Below, piece by piece: positions 1-8,569 of a stretch of DNA of 64,000 nt. How positions within the stretch are numbered: the stretch's first letter is position 1; the number at the start of each line of letters is the position of its first letter. Below the pieces are notes generated by a model that worked only from the letters and a program-made list of their open reading frames with translations, was not told the DNA's origin and did not search any database. The position numbers and the translations under genes are program-made. This stretch comes from a candidate division KSB3 bacterium (GTDB lineage Bacteria; Moduliflexota; Moduliflexia; Moduliflexales; Moduliflexaceae): assembly GCA_002748425.1 (NCBI GenBank), contig PDSJ01000021.1, positions 55,467 to 119,466 on the forward strand. The letters run 5' to 3'.

Positions 1-998
1 GGTTCGAGTGGAGCTTGTGCGCTGGTACGAATTTTCTGAGCCAGCAGGCGGTCGCCGGCCAGTTTCCCTTCTTCCATCTCAACGCCCCACTTGCGCAGGA
101 GCTGGCTCAGATCCGAATTTTTCGGGGCAAACTGAGCCTGCTGCCCTTGCTGCGGATCGGGCTGCTCGACAAAACTGTAGGGATCCAGCAGAAAAACAGC
201 CCGACCACCTTTCATTACAAACTGATCGATGGCAAACAAGGTCGGTTCTGCCAGGTCTTTCGGATGCGCGACCAGCAGCAAATCGAGATCCTCAATCGCT
301 TCAGTGTCAGTCGGAACCGCACTCAGTTCATATCGCTGTTGAAGTTGCTGCACGATCTTCCAGGACGGCGCCAGGGGCTGACCCTGCATCATCTTCATCT
401 GCGCCATATAAGGACTGGCCGCATCTCCCATCACCGGCAGCGAGCTGAGAATGCCGAGCCGGGTTTTGTCACGGGTGATCGCCGAATCGATCAAACGGGT
501 CAGATCGTACTCCACGAAATTATCCCGATCCGGTGTAAAGAAAGGAATCTGTTTGACCACGCCGAAACCTGTTGTGACCACAGCTCCGAAAAAGAAGTTC
601 TCTTCTTCCGAAATCGGGAAGCGTTTCAAGCCGTAGCGCAGCGCATCCTCTTCATCGTCTGAAAAGGGCAGCGGATCGATCGTTTCCAGCCTTAACATGC
701 CTTTTGACCGCCGCACATATTCTTCAGCCAGGGTTTTCACAAAAGTATAGTATTTTGTGAAAAATTGAATTTGATCCGGCGCATTCATTGCAACGCTTCG
801 ACTAAAATACAGTTTCAGCGTCAGCGGTTGATGCAATTTTCCCAGCACCGTTTTTGTTCCGTCCGAAAGACTGTAAAGTTGCTCGTCAGTGACATCGATT
901 CTGAAGACTTGCGGTAAGTTGCGCAAGATACTGCTTACACTGAAGACGATGACTCCAATCAGGAGTATCGCCGCAATTGCTCGCATACTTCGATTCAT
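1..998 (-). CDS. GldG-like ABC transporter auxiliary/substrate-binding protein (partial, runs off the window start)
   Basis: Minus-strand reading from ATG at 998 gives MNRSMRAIAAILLIGVIVFSVSSILRNLPQVFRIDVTDEQLYSLSDGT..., open to the window edge. Start overlaps the stop of the downstream-numbered ABC-2 permease (ATGA). GldG-like content and neighbouring permease/ATPase. Not in the ORF track because it is truncated. Confidence 0.75.
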   Translation of the reverse strand, partial: MNRSMRAIAAILLIGVIVFSVSSILRNLPQVFRIDVTDEQLYSLSDGTKTVLGKLHQPLTLKLYFSRSVAMNAPDQIQFFTKYYTFVKTLAEEYVRRSKGMLRLETIDPLPFSDDEEDALRYGLKRFPISEEENFFFGAVVTTGFGVVKQIPFFTPDRDNFVEYDLTRLIDSAITRDKTRLGILSSLPVMGDAASPYMAQMKMMQGQPLAPSWKIVQQLQQRYELSAVPTDTEAIEDLDLLLVAHPKDLAEPTLFAIDQFVMKGGRAVFLLDPYSFVEQPDPQQGQQAQFAPKNSDLSQLLRKWGVEMEEGKLAGDRLLAQKIRTSAQAPLE

Positions 999-1729
999 GA
1001 GTTCGCCTTCCTTTCATCCAGGATGATGCAGCAACTCAATATCCACCCCACGATCATGAAGAGGAAATAAGCGACATCATACAAGTTCAAAATACCTTTT
1101 AACATCGGCTCAATATGTCCCGGCAGACTAATCGCCTCAAATGCTTCAACCAGTCCGTCGGGGAGAAATGCGCTCAAAAATTTCAGACTTGTCGGCGCAC
1201 CAGCATAGATAAGCAGCGCACAGACGACGACAGAGAGAATAAAACTGATGATTTGACTTTTGCTCACAGCTGAGAAAAAACTGCCGACCGCCAGGAATGC
1301 GCCGGCCATCAGCATACTCCCAAAGTAACCCAGCACGATCAGGCCGACGTCAGGATGGCCGAGATAAGCAGCCGTCAAGGGCATTGGAAAAGTCAGAAGC
1401 AACGCGATGGCGATGAAAGTCCAGGCGGCCACAAACTTTCCCAACACCGCCTGTGTTACGCTAATCGGCAATGTCAGCAACAGTTCGATCGACCCGCTGC
1501 GGCGTTCTTCAGCCCAGAGGCGCATTGCCACGCTCGGCACCATAACCATGAACAAGAAAGGCAGATTCTCGAAAAAAAGACTCAAGTCCGCCCGTCCCAT
1601 TTCGAAAAATTTGGCTTTAAAAGGAAGGTAGCCGGAGAAAAAGAGAAAGATCACAAGAAAAACATACGCGACCGGCGTCGCAAAATAGCCCTGTAATTCC
1701 CGTTTAAACACTGCTAGAAATCCGTTCAT
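995..1729 (-). CDS. ABC-2 type transporter permease (GldF-like)
   Basis: 244 aa with multiple hydrophobic segments; MNGFLAVFKRELQGYFATPVAYVFLVIF and RLWAEERRSGSIELLLTLPIS are typical of GldF/ABC-2 permeases. Confidence 0.85.
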   Translation of the reverse strand: MNGFLAVFKRELQGYFATPVAYVFLVIFLFFSGYLPFKAKFFEMGRADLSLFFENLPFLFMVMVPSVAMRLWAEERRSGSIELLLTLPISVTQAVLGKFVAAWTFIAIALLLTFPMPLTAAYLGHPDVGLIVLGYFGSMLMAGAFLAVGSFFSAVSKSQIISFILSVVVCALLIYAGAPTSLKFLSAFLPDGLVEAFEAISLPGHIEPMLKGILNLYDVAYFLFMIVGWILSCCIILDERKANS

Positions 1730-2463
1730 TCGATCGCTCCTTTCTGTGTGTTCGCAACGCCCGTCACTCTGCGGAAGATCTCGAAAAGATCCGTCTTATA
1801 CTCCGCTTTCAGATCTGCAGGCCTGGAGTCTACCAGAATCTTGCCGGCAGCGATGATAATAATGCGCGAACAGACTGCTTCAACCTCTTCGAGAATATGC
1901 GTCGAGACGACAATACACTTATTTTCGGCAATCGAATCGATCAACTGCCGCACTTCATATTTCTGGTTCGGGTCAAGCCCGTCGGTCGGCTCATCCAGAA
2001 CCAGCACCTGGGGGTCGTGGATGAGCGCCTGCGCCAGCCCCACGCGACGGCGATAGCCTTTTGACAAGGTTTCGATGCTCTGATGAAAGACGGATTCGAT
2101 CGAGCAGGTTGTCACGACTCGATCCAGAGCAGCTTCGCGCTTTGAGCCGTAAAGCTGGCGGGCATCGCAAATAAAATTTAAAAATGCCGACACCGTCATT
2201 TCATCGTAGGCCGGAGCGTGTTCTGCCAGATAGCCGAGTGACTCACGGACTTTCATCGGCTCTTTCAGGATATCATGGCCGCAGACCTTCGCGCTGCCGC
2301 CATCTGGCGTCAGAAAGCCGGTCAGCATTCGCATCGCAGTGGTTTTGCCGGCGCCGTTCGGTCCCAGGAAACCCAGCACTTCGCCCTGTCCAACGCTGAA
2401 ACTGATACCGTCGATCGCTCTGATCGGGCCAAAGGTTTTTTGTAAATTCTGTACTTCGATCAT
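1726..2463 (-). CDS. ABC transporter ATP-binding protein (GldA-like)
   Basis: Walker A GPNGAGKTT, signature LSKGYRRRVGLAQAL, Walker B VLVLDEPTDGLDP. Start probably the internal Met (MIEVQNLQKTFG) rather than 2511. Confidence 0.9.
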   Translation of the reverse strand: MIEVQNLQKTFGPIRAIDGISFSVGQGEVLGFLGPNGAGKTTAMRMLTGFLTPDGGSAKVCGHDILKEPMKVRESLGYLAEHAPAYDEMTVSAFLNFICDARQLYGSKREAALDRVVTTCSIESVFHQSIETLSKGYRRRVGLAQALIHDPQVLVLDEPTDGLDPNQKYEVRQLIDSIAENKCIVVSTHILEEVEAVCSRIIIIAAGKILVDSRPADLKAEYKTDLFEIFRRVTGVANTQKGAIE

Positions 2464-2964
2464 CTGTTCACATCCTGCTTCCCGATGCCCGTTCTTGTGT
2501 TTCAAGAACACACATCACAAGCCGGACTCATGAGAGGCTCCTCGTTGAAACGAGTCTCTCACATCCATTGTAATGTACTTCTGTTTTTGCACGATAACAG
2601 TGGATCAGCACCCACCCGCCTGATCCAGAGAGAAACTGGATACTGCTGAAATTGTCGGCCGCAGCATATTGGGAAGCGCAGAACGCAATGTCAGTGGCGC
2701 TGTCAGCATGAACTGATACAAAATATATGCCATTCAGGATCGAACAGCCTTAAGGAACAGGAAAGCCTTTTATTTATTAGACATTCCATACGCTTCACTT
2801 AGCAGGAGCCCATTTGAAGCAGCTAAACGATCCTATGCCTTATTTCCGGTACAACAACCCGTAAAAAACATATAATCTCTTGAAAAACAAAGGGTTAAAT
2901 ATATAATAATGTTTTTAGGGGAATTATACCTGAATTCGGGTATGCGGCATCTACCGGCAGTAAA

Positions 2965-3032
2965 CAGTCGCCCCCAACATTGTAAGGCCGGATATGATGA
3001 CATACCCGGCCTTACAATGTTGGGGGCGACTG
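2965..3032. repeat. Perfect 27-bp inverted repeat, hairpin/terminator-like, directly downstream of pta
   Basis: cagtcgcccccaacattgtaaggccgg (2965-2991) and its exact reverse complement (3006-3032). One mismatch then 4 more pairs (tatg/cata) closing on a 4-nt loop. Confidence 0.9.
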
Positions 3033-3038
3033 ATCAAT

Positions 3039-4040
3039 CTAATCTGCCAGCAAGGAGGTCACGGCGACCATATTGACAATATCTTCGGCACTGCAACCAC
3101 GTGAGAGGTCGTTGACCGGCTTCGCAAAGCCCTGCATAATCGGGCCGATTGCGGCAGCTCCAGCCAGGCGTTCGGTCAATTTGTAAGCGATATTGCCGAC
3201 ATCCAGGTTCGGGAAGATGAGAATATTCGCTTTGCCAGCCACTGCGCTTCCTGGGGCTTTGCGCTCGCCGATCGATGGAACCAACGCAGCATCGGCTTGC
3301 AGCTCACCGTCCAATGGCAAATCAGGCGCTTTTTCCCGGGCGATCTTCGTGGCGTCACACACTTTGTCTACTAATTCGTGATCGGCACTGCCTTTTGTCG
3401 AAAATGAAAGCATTGCAACTTTAGGATCGAAACCCGGAATAAGATTTTTGGCGCTCGCAGCTGTAGTGATTGCAATGTCAGCCAGGGTTTCGGCGTCAGG
3501 ATTCGGCAATAATGCACAGTCAGCGTAGATCAGGGCGCCTTCATGCCCAAAGTCCGGTTTGTCCATGATCATGACAAAAAAGCTGGATGCCGTTTTAATG
3601 CCTGGTTTCGTACCGATGACACGTGCGGCGGCAGAGATCACTTTTCCAGTAGCATTCACGGCCCCGGCTAAACTACCCGCAGCCTCACCCTGCCTCACCA
3701 TCATCGCTCCGTAATACAACGGATCTTTCAATGTCGCAAGTGCCTCATCTTCGGAAATCGCTTTGCCTTTAGCGGCACGCATATCAAAATAGATCTTTGC
3801 GTATTCATCGAGATGATCGGCGCTTTCGGGATTCACAACCTGCAAAACTCCCATGTCAAGACCGGACTCTTCGGCCAGGCTGGCGATGACAGCAGTATCC
3901 CCCAGTAACACCGGCACGGCAAGATCTTCGGCCAGAATGTCTTTTGCAGCCAGGATCGTGCGTTTCTCCATACCTTCAGGCAATACAATTGCTTTTTTGT
4001 TTGCAGCAGCTTTCTTGCGGATATCGGCGATTAAGTTCAT
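3039..4040 (-). CDS. pta: Phosphate acetyltransferase
   Basis: 333 aa; MNLIADIRKKAAANKKAIVLPEGMEKRTILAA..., SFFVMIMDKPDFGHEGALIYADCALLPNPDAETLADIAI, NILIFPNLDVGNIAYKL are characteristic of PTA. Confidence 0.95.
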   Translation of the reverse strand: MNLIADIRKKAAANKKAIVLPEGMEKRTILAAKDILAEDLAVPVLLGDTAVIASLAEESGLDMGVLQVVNPESADHLDEYAKIYFDMRAAKGKAISEDEALATLKDPLYYGAMMVRQGEAAGSLAGAVNATGKVISAAARVIGTKPGIKTASSFFVMIMDKPDFGHEGALIYADCALLPNPDAETLADIAITTAASAKNLIPGFDPKVAMLSFSTKGSADHELVDKVCDATKIAREKAPDLPLDGELQADAALVPSIGERKAPGSAVAGKANILIFPNLDVGNIAYKLTERLAGAAAIGPIMQGFAKPVNDLSRGCSAEDIVNMVAVTSLLAD

Positions 4041-4232
4041 AGTATGCTCAGCGTTTCAGCCTGGCAGCCTGAAAGAACTGACGATCTTCCCTCTTCCTGT
4101 CCTTCCCCACTCCCAGATTTCACGCTGTATCCAGGCTTCTTCAACAGTATCAGATAATGCTTACCCCACGCGCCCCCCTCCTCTTCGGAGAGAAACATGC
4201 CGATACTCTGACCATTTTCTGACGCTGTCCTA

Positions 4233-5009
4233 TCATTGCAGCCAGTTAATGAATTTATTAAAGGCTTCCAGAAAGATCTCTTCTTTCCAGGTTCGGATCA
4301 CCTTCTTTTTCAGAAGACTATGATGCTGCTCCCAGAGCTTCGTAAAATGACTCTGGAGCTGATTCCCTTCAAGTTTTCTATATTCAGCTCGTAAACGTCG
4401 AAAGCCCTCATCAACTTCTTTATCGCGTTTCTGTGCCAAGAAAATCACAAACTGCACGGGATTGATATCTTTAAGGGCTAAAAAATCCTGCACGGTCATA
4501 TAGAGTATTTCATCAAATCCTCCGTTCTTTGCGACAAAAAATTCCCAATTCCTGTTTTCAGAAAGCTCGGGACTCAGAGGCACTGCACTTTTCAGCGATT
4601 TTTGTTCGGTCAGGCTATGTTCGATCTGTTCCGTGATAAATTGATCGATATTGACGTAATTCGCATCGAAAGAGCCGTTTGGAATCAACTGTTTGACATG
4701 CCCCAGCAAGCTGTGCAGCGTCGTTTCAATTCGTGAGAGGCGATCCTGAATTCCGGCGCTTTCCTCCTGGAGTTCACGCATTTCTTTCAGAATCTTCGCG
4801 GAGAATTTCTTTTCCTGTACTTTCATCAGCGACTTCACCGGCGTTATCCAAATGTCAAGAGCAAGACGCCAGTCCCTCTCAGCCCCATCATGTTCCCTGA
4901 TGTTATACATCGCATACATGCTCAGCAAAGAAAGAAAAACAACGAGGGGGAAAATTGTCAAGTTTTTGTCGTCACAGCAAGCGCAGAGTGTGCCAAAACC
5001 ATCCGGCAC
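4233..5009 (-). CDS. Hypothetical membrane-anchored coiled-coil protein
   Basis: 258 aa; one N-terminal hydrophobic segment then charged, heptad-like helical sequence. GTG start overlaps the TAG stop of the HerA-like gene (TAGTG). Confidence 0.65.
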   Translation of the reverse strand: MPDGFGTLCACCDDKNLTIFPLVVFLSLLSMYAMYNIREHDGAERDWRLALDIWITPVKSLMKVQEKKFSAKILKEMRELQEESAGIQDRLSRIETTLHSLLGHVKQLIPNGSFDANYVNIDQFITEQIEHSLTEQKSLKSAVPLSPELSENRNWEFFVAKNGGFDEILYMTVQDFLALKDINPVQFVIFLAQKRDKEVDEGFRRLRAEYRKLEGNQLQSHFTKLWEQHHSLLKKKVIRTWKEEIFLEAFNKFINWLQ

Positions 5010-6673
5010 TAGCCGAAGACGTCTTCTTCATCCTGCATGGCCCGGCGGTCCTGCTCGTCTTGTGAAAGAAAACCCATATCGTTATAAAACTGCTGGTCGT
5101 AATTTCGAGTGCGCACCACAACCGGCATCGGCACAGCATGCCCCATCACCAGGGCCTGCTGTTTGGAATCAAGACTGGCCAGCACGCTGCGCAGGCCGCC
5201 GACGTTGTTCACGCCGGTCAACACTGATTGAATATCTTTCTCGTCATTCAGCAGCGCTACAATCCTGGTTCCAACCTGCGAAATCACTTCGTCATCAATG
5301 CCCGAGGGACGCTGATCGACGATCAGCAGCGAGACGAAATACTTCCGCATTTCCCGCGCGATAATCCCGAAAATCGTCTGTTTTGCAGTGTGGGGGTTGA
5401 GGAATTTATGGGCCTCCTCGATCGTAATCACCAGATGTTTCGGCTTATCTGCCGAATCTTGCGACGCATGATAGATCTCGGTCTGTTTGACGTACAGTTC
5501 GTGGATACGGCGGGTGATGATGCCTGCGACCAGCAAATAGGCCAGCATGCTGGTCTCACGGCCGAACTCGAGCACAATGTGAATACCCCGATTGATATAA
5601 TCCATCATGGTCGAGACAATATCCTCGCTCGACCCGCCCATGGTGATGAAATCAAAATCCGTCAAGCGTCGCAGCTTGCGGTACAGCGCCGAAAGAGATT
5701 CCGGATGCGCCCCCAGTTCGTCAGCCAGACCTTTGATGTCTTTTTCTCCTCGTGTGATGAGAATTTCAAGCCAGTTCTTACCGTATTTTGCGACGATCAG
5801 ATAGGCTGCCTCAACAGCGGTCGGATTCAAACGCAGTTCATCCTGTAAAGGGGCAATGTCTTCGACCGCGATTTGATTTGTGAAAATTTGTACTTCACGA
5901 TCCGCCTGCACGTTTCGCCGCCGGGTTGATTCCGGATCCAGCGTAAAAATGGCAACTCTACTGCCAAAAAGCTGTTTCAGTCCCTTCACAAAGCTGCCCT
6001 TGCCTTTTCCGGCCTCCTGGGTGGCCTGCCAGCCGTATTCGCTGTGCATGTCGAAGATGAAATTGACCGCTTTCTCCTGCTTGACCAGACCGCATAAAAC
6101 CAGACGTGTGAGAAAGGTTTTTCCGGTTCCGGTTTTCCCAAAAATGCCGTTGCTGCGTTCGACGAAACGATCCAGATTCAGGCAGACCGGCGTCTCCATG
6201 TCCAGAGGTGTCCCAAGAAAGAAATACTTCCCGCCGCTTGCCGCTTCATCCCCGAAAATCTGATTCACATCGTCCTCAGACGCGTCGAATACGTTTGAGA
6301 AATGCTCTGGAATCGTCTTGACCGGGAGCACCTCTGTGCGCTCTTCTCCATTCCCCTCTTTCGGGACCATGAGCATCGGGCGCAGCAGAATCGTGGCATA
6401 CGCACTCGTACCGGACAGCACTTCCCGCATTAACATATCGCCACGTTCTGGGGGATGCAGCACGATTTGCCGATTAGCGGTATCAAGTCGCACATCGGTG
6501 ATCATCGAAAAAAAATCATTTTTCCGCCCTTCGATCACGACAAATTTTCCGGCTTTCACATCTTCAATGCTCTGGCAGGGAGCCAGCCGCATCTCGATCC
6601 CTTCCGTCAAAGAGCCGCAAGTCACCGTTCCAATCTCTCTAACTCGCTCATTCATAGCATATTCCCGATTCAA
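5009..6673 (-). CDS. HerA-like ATPase (HAS-barrel plus DUF87-type P-loop)
   Basis: 554 aa; Walker A GIFGKTGTGKTFLTRL, Walker B LVITIEEAHKFLNP, LLIVDQRPSGIDDEVISQVGTRIVALLNDEKD typical of HerA. Start may be the internal MNERVREIG. Confidence 0.9.
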   Translation of the reverse strand: MNREYAMNERVREIGTVTCGSLTEGIEMRLAPCQSIEDVKAGKFVVIEGRKNDFFSMITDVRLDTANRQIVLHPPERGDMLMREVLSGTSAYATILLRPMLMVPKEGNGEERTEVLPVKTIPEHFSNVFDASEDDVNQIFGDEAASGGKYFFLGTPLDMETPVCLNLDRFVERSNGIFGKTGTGKTFLTRLVLCGLVKQEKAVNFIFDMHSEYGWQATQEAGKGKGSFVKGLKQLFGSRVAIFTLDPESTRRRNVQADREVQIFTNQIAVEDIAPLQDELRLNPTAVEAAYLIVAKYGKNWLEILITRGEKDIKGLADELGAHPESLSALYRKLRRLTDFDFITMGGSSEDIVSTMMDYINRGIHIVLEFGRETSMLAYLLVAGIITRRIHELYVKQTEIYHASQDSADKPKHLVITIEEAHKFLNPHTAKQTIFGIIAREMRKYFVSLLIVDQRPSGIDDEVISQVGTRIVALLNDEKDIQSVLTGVNNVGGLRSVLASLDSKQQALVMGHAVPMPVVVRTRNYDQQFYNDMGFLSQDEQDRRAMQDEEDVFG

Positions 6674-6748
6674 CAGCGCATTATCAATCCCCGCAACTTC
6701 GCGCGAGACATCCGAGGCGCACGACTTGCCAGCAACCGCATTAACGCT

Positions 6749-7330
6749 CTACAGAACAATCCGTTTTAAAATCGATTCCAGGCGATCGTAATCATCCCGA
6801 AATAAACGGGAAAGCTCCTTGCCGATCCGGATCAGGCAAGCCCGCGCCGAGCCGCTTTGGCACGAGCAGCTCTGCTGAATCGCAGCAATCAGCAGTTCAT
6901 CACTGAGGCTTCCACCGATTCCCGCCAGGGTTCTGAAATAGTCGTATTGCTGCGTAAACGTCTGTACTTCTTCAGGAGTGCAGACATACACAAAATCATG
7001 CAGTCTGGGAGGATGCGGAGGCACTAACTGTCTGATCACGCCGTCCAGACTGTACCCCACAATTTTTGCTCTGATTTCAGTACGCAGCAGTTCGAAAATC
7101 TGCGGTTGTTCTTTTCTGAGTTCTTCTTCACTTTTTCCATAAGCAACCGGCTGACGGTTCGGCTCGCTGCTTCCGGTTATGATATCGCAAATCATTGCAA
7201 TACTCATCGGCGAGGTCCCGACTTTCACAAACGATCCAAAGGGCGGCGACCCGTTCAGTACTCGTGTTTGGGCACTCAACTCAGTTGTACTGCTCTCGAT
7301 CACCTCAGCGATATACTGTTTCGGCATCAT
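6749..7330 (-). CDS. HAS-barrel domain-like protein
   Basis: MMPKQYIAEVIESSTTELSAQTRVLNGSPPFGSFVKV... resembles a HAS-barrel N-terminus. Lies immediately upstream of the HerA-like gene. ORF-track start (7489) looks too long. Confidence 0.6.
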   Translation of the reverse strand: MMPKQYIAEVIESSTTELSAQTRVLNGSPPFGSFVKVGTSPMSIAMICDIITGSSEPNRQPVAYGKSEEELRKEQPQIFELLRTEIRAKIVGYSLDGVIRQLVPPHPPRLHDFVYVCTPEEVQTFTQQYDYFRTLAGIGGSLSDELLIAAIQQSCSCQSGSARACLIRIGKELSRLFRDDYDRLESILKRIVL

Positions 7331-7626
7331 AAGAGAATGTTTTGTGAAGAAAACCCGAAGCGTAAATAAGGACCAGAAGACGTCGCGTCGTCCTGAATTC
7401 GAACGCTCTCCACTCCCTTCTATTTCGTATTTTCCGCGCTGCTGTGTATAAAAATTTCGGGGAGACCATGTCTTTGTGGCCCCCGGCATAGAGACATGAA
7501 GACGGATACTGCAGTCAGTTCTGCTCCTGAGTCAGCTCTTCAATCGTTCCGTTTCCGACGATTTGGCTCTTCTGCATGCCGAAAGTATCCCATTCTCAAA
7601 CATCCTTTATGGATCACAGCTCCTTT

Positions 7627-8547
7627 CTATGAAATCCAGCGCGGCTTGACAAGGACTGCCAGATTTCGCATGAACGATGTTCCGGAAAAAGAGTAGATCA
7701 ACAACGCTGTCCAGATACAGATGAAGCTCACGGCATGAGCCTGGCTAAAGGCTTCTCCATACACAAATATACCGAGCAGGAGCGCCAGACTTGGAGACAG
7801 ATATTGTAAAAACCCGACCTGCGACAAAGGAATCATTTTCGCAGACTGGGCAAAACAGAATAAAGGCAGCGAAGTCACAACACCGGCGAGCACGAGCAGA
7901 ACCTGTGTTGAAACGGCGTGTTGTTCGAATGCGCCTTGATGACGAAACTCCTGGTAGCCTAAAAAGGCGAGACAAAGCGGAGAAATTAACAATGTCTCAA
8001 TCGTAAGCGCCTGCAATGACGCCACAGGCACCGCTTTCTTCAACAGACCGTACAGACTGAGGGAAAGCGCAAGGGTGAAGCCAATCCAGGGAAATTTTCC
8101 GTACTGAAGGGTCAGGTAGCCGACTCCGACGGCAGACAGCCCGACAGCGATATATTGCCAAAAATTCATGTCTTCCCGAAAGATCAGCACACCAAGCAGC
8201 ATACTGAAAAGTGGGCTGATGTAATAGCCCAAACTGGTTTCAATGATATGGTTCGTATTGACCGCCCAGATGTATGTGCCCCAATTCACGCCGATCAAGG
8301 TCGCGCTGAGACATAACGAATTTCTGGTGCTGCGGACATTCCATGCTCTCCGGGCCTCACCCAATTCGCCCTTGAACAGAAGAGTCACGCCTGCAAACAC
8401 CAGCGACCAGATAATGCGATGACTCAGGATTTCCAACGGCGGGACAGTCTTCAGCAATTTCCAGTAGGCTGGCAGCACTCCCCAAATTCCAAAAGCAGCG
8501 ATTCCATAGACAACACCAGCAACAGCGGCTTTCTTTTCCTGGTCCAT
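7627..8547 (-). CDS. rarD: RarD-type EamA family transporter
   Basis: 306 aa polytopic protein; GIAAFGIWGVLPAYWKLL, EILSHRIIWSLVF, TNHIIETSLGYYISPLFSMLLGVLIFRE are RarD signatures. Confidence 0.93.
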   Translation of the reverse strand: MDQEKKAAVAGVVYGIAAFGIWGVLPAYWKLLKTVPPLEILSHRIIWSLVFAGVTLLFKGELGEARRAWNVRSTRNSLCLSATLIGVNWGTYIWAVNTNHIIETSLGYYISPLFSMLLGVLIFREDMNFWQYIAVGLSAVGVGYLTLQYGKFPWIGFTLALSLSLYGLLKKAVPVASLQALTIETLLISPLCLAFLGYQEFRHQGAFEQHAVSTQVLLVLAGVVTSLPLFCFAQSAKMIPLSQVGFLQYLSPSLALLLGIFVYGEAFSQAHAVSFICIWTALLIYSFSGTSFMRNLAVLVKPRWIS

Positions 8548-8569
8548 ACGCTTTCTCGCAGGCTTGTGT

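Noticed and set aside
15-662. 215-aa and 146-aa + strand ORFs at the window start
   Set aside because: Antisense to the minus-strand GldG-like gene that continues off the window edge.
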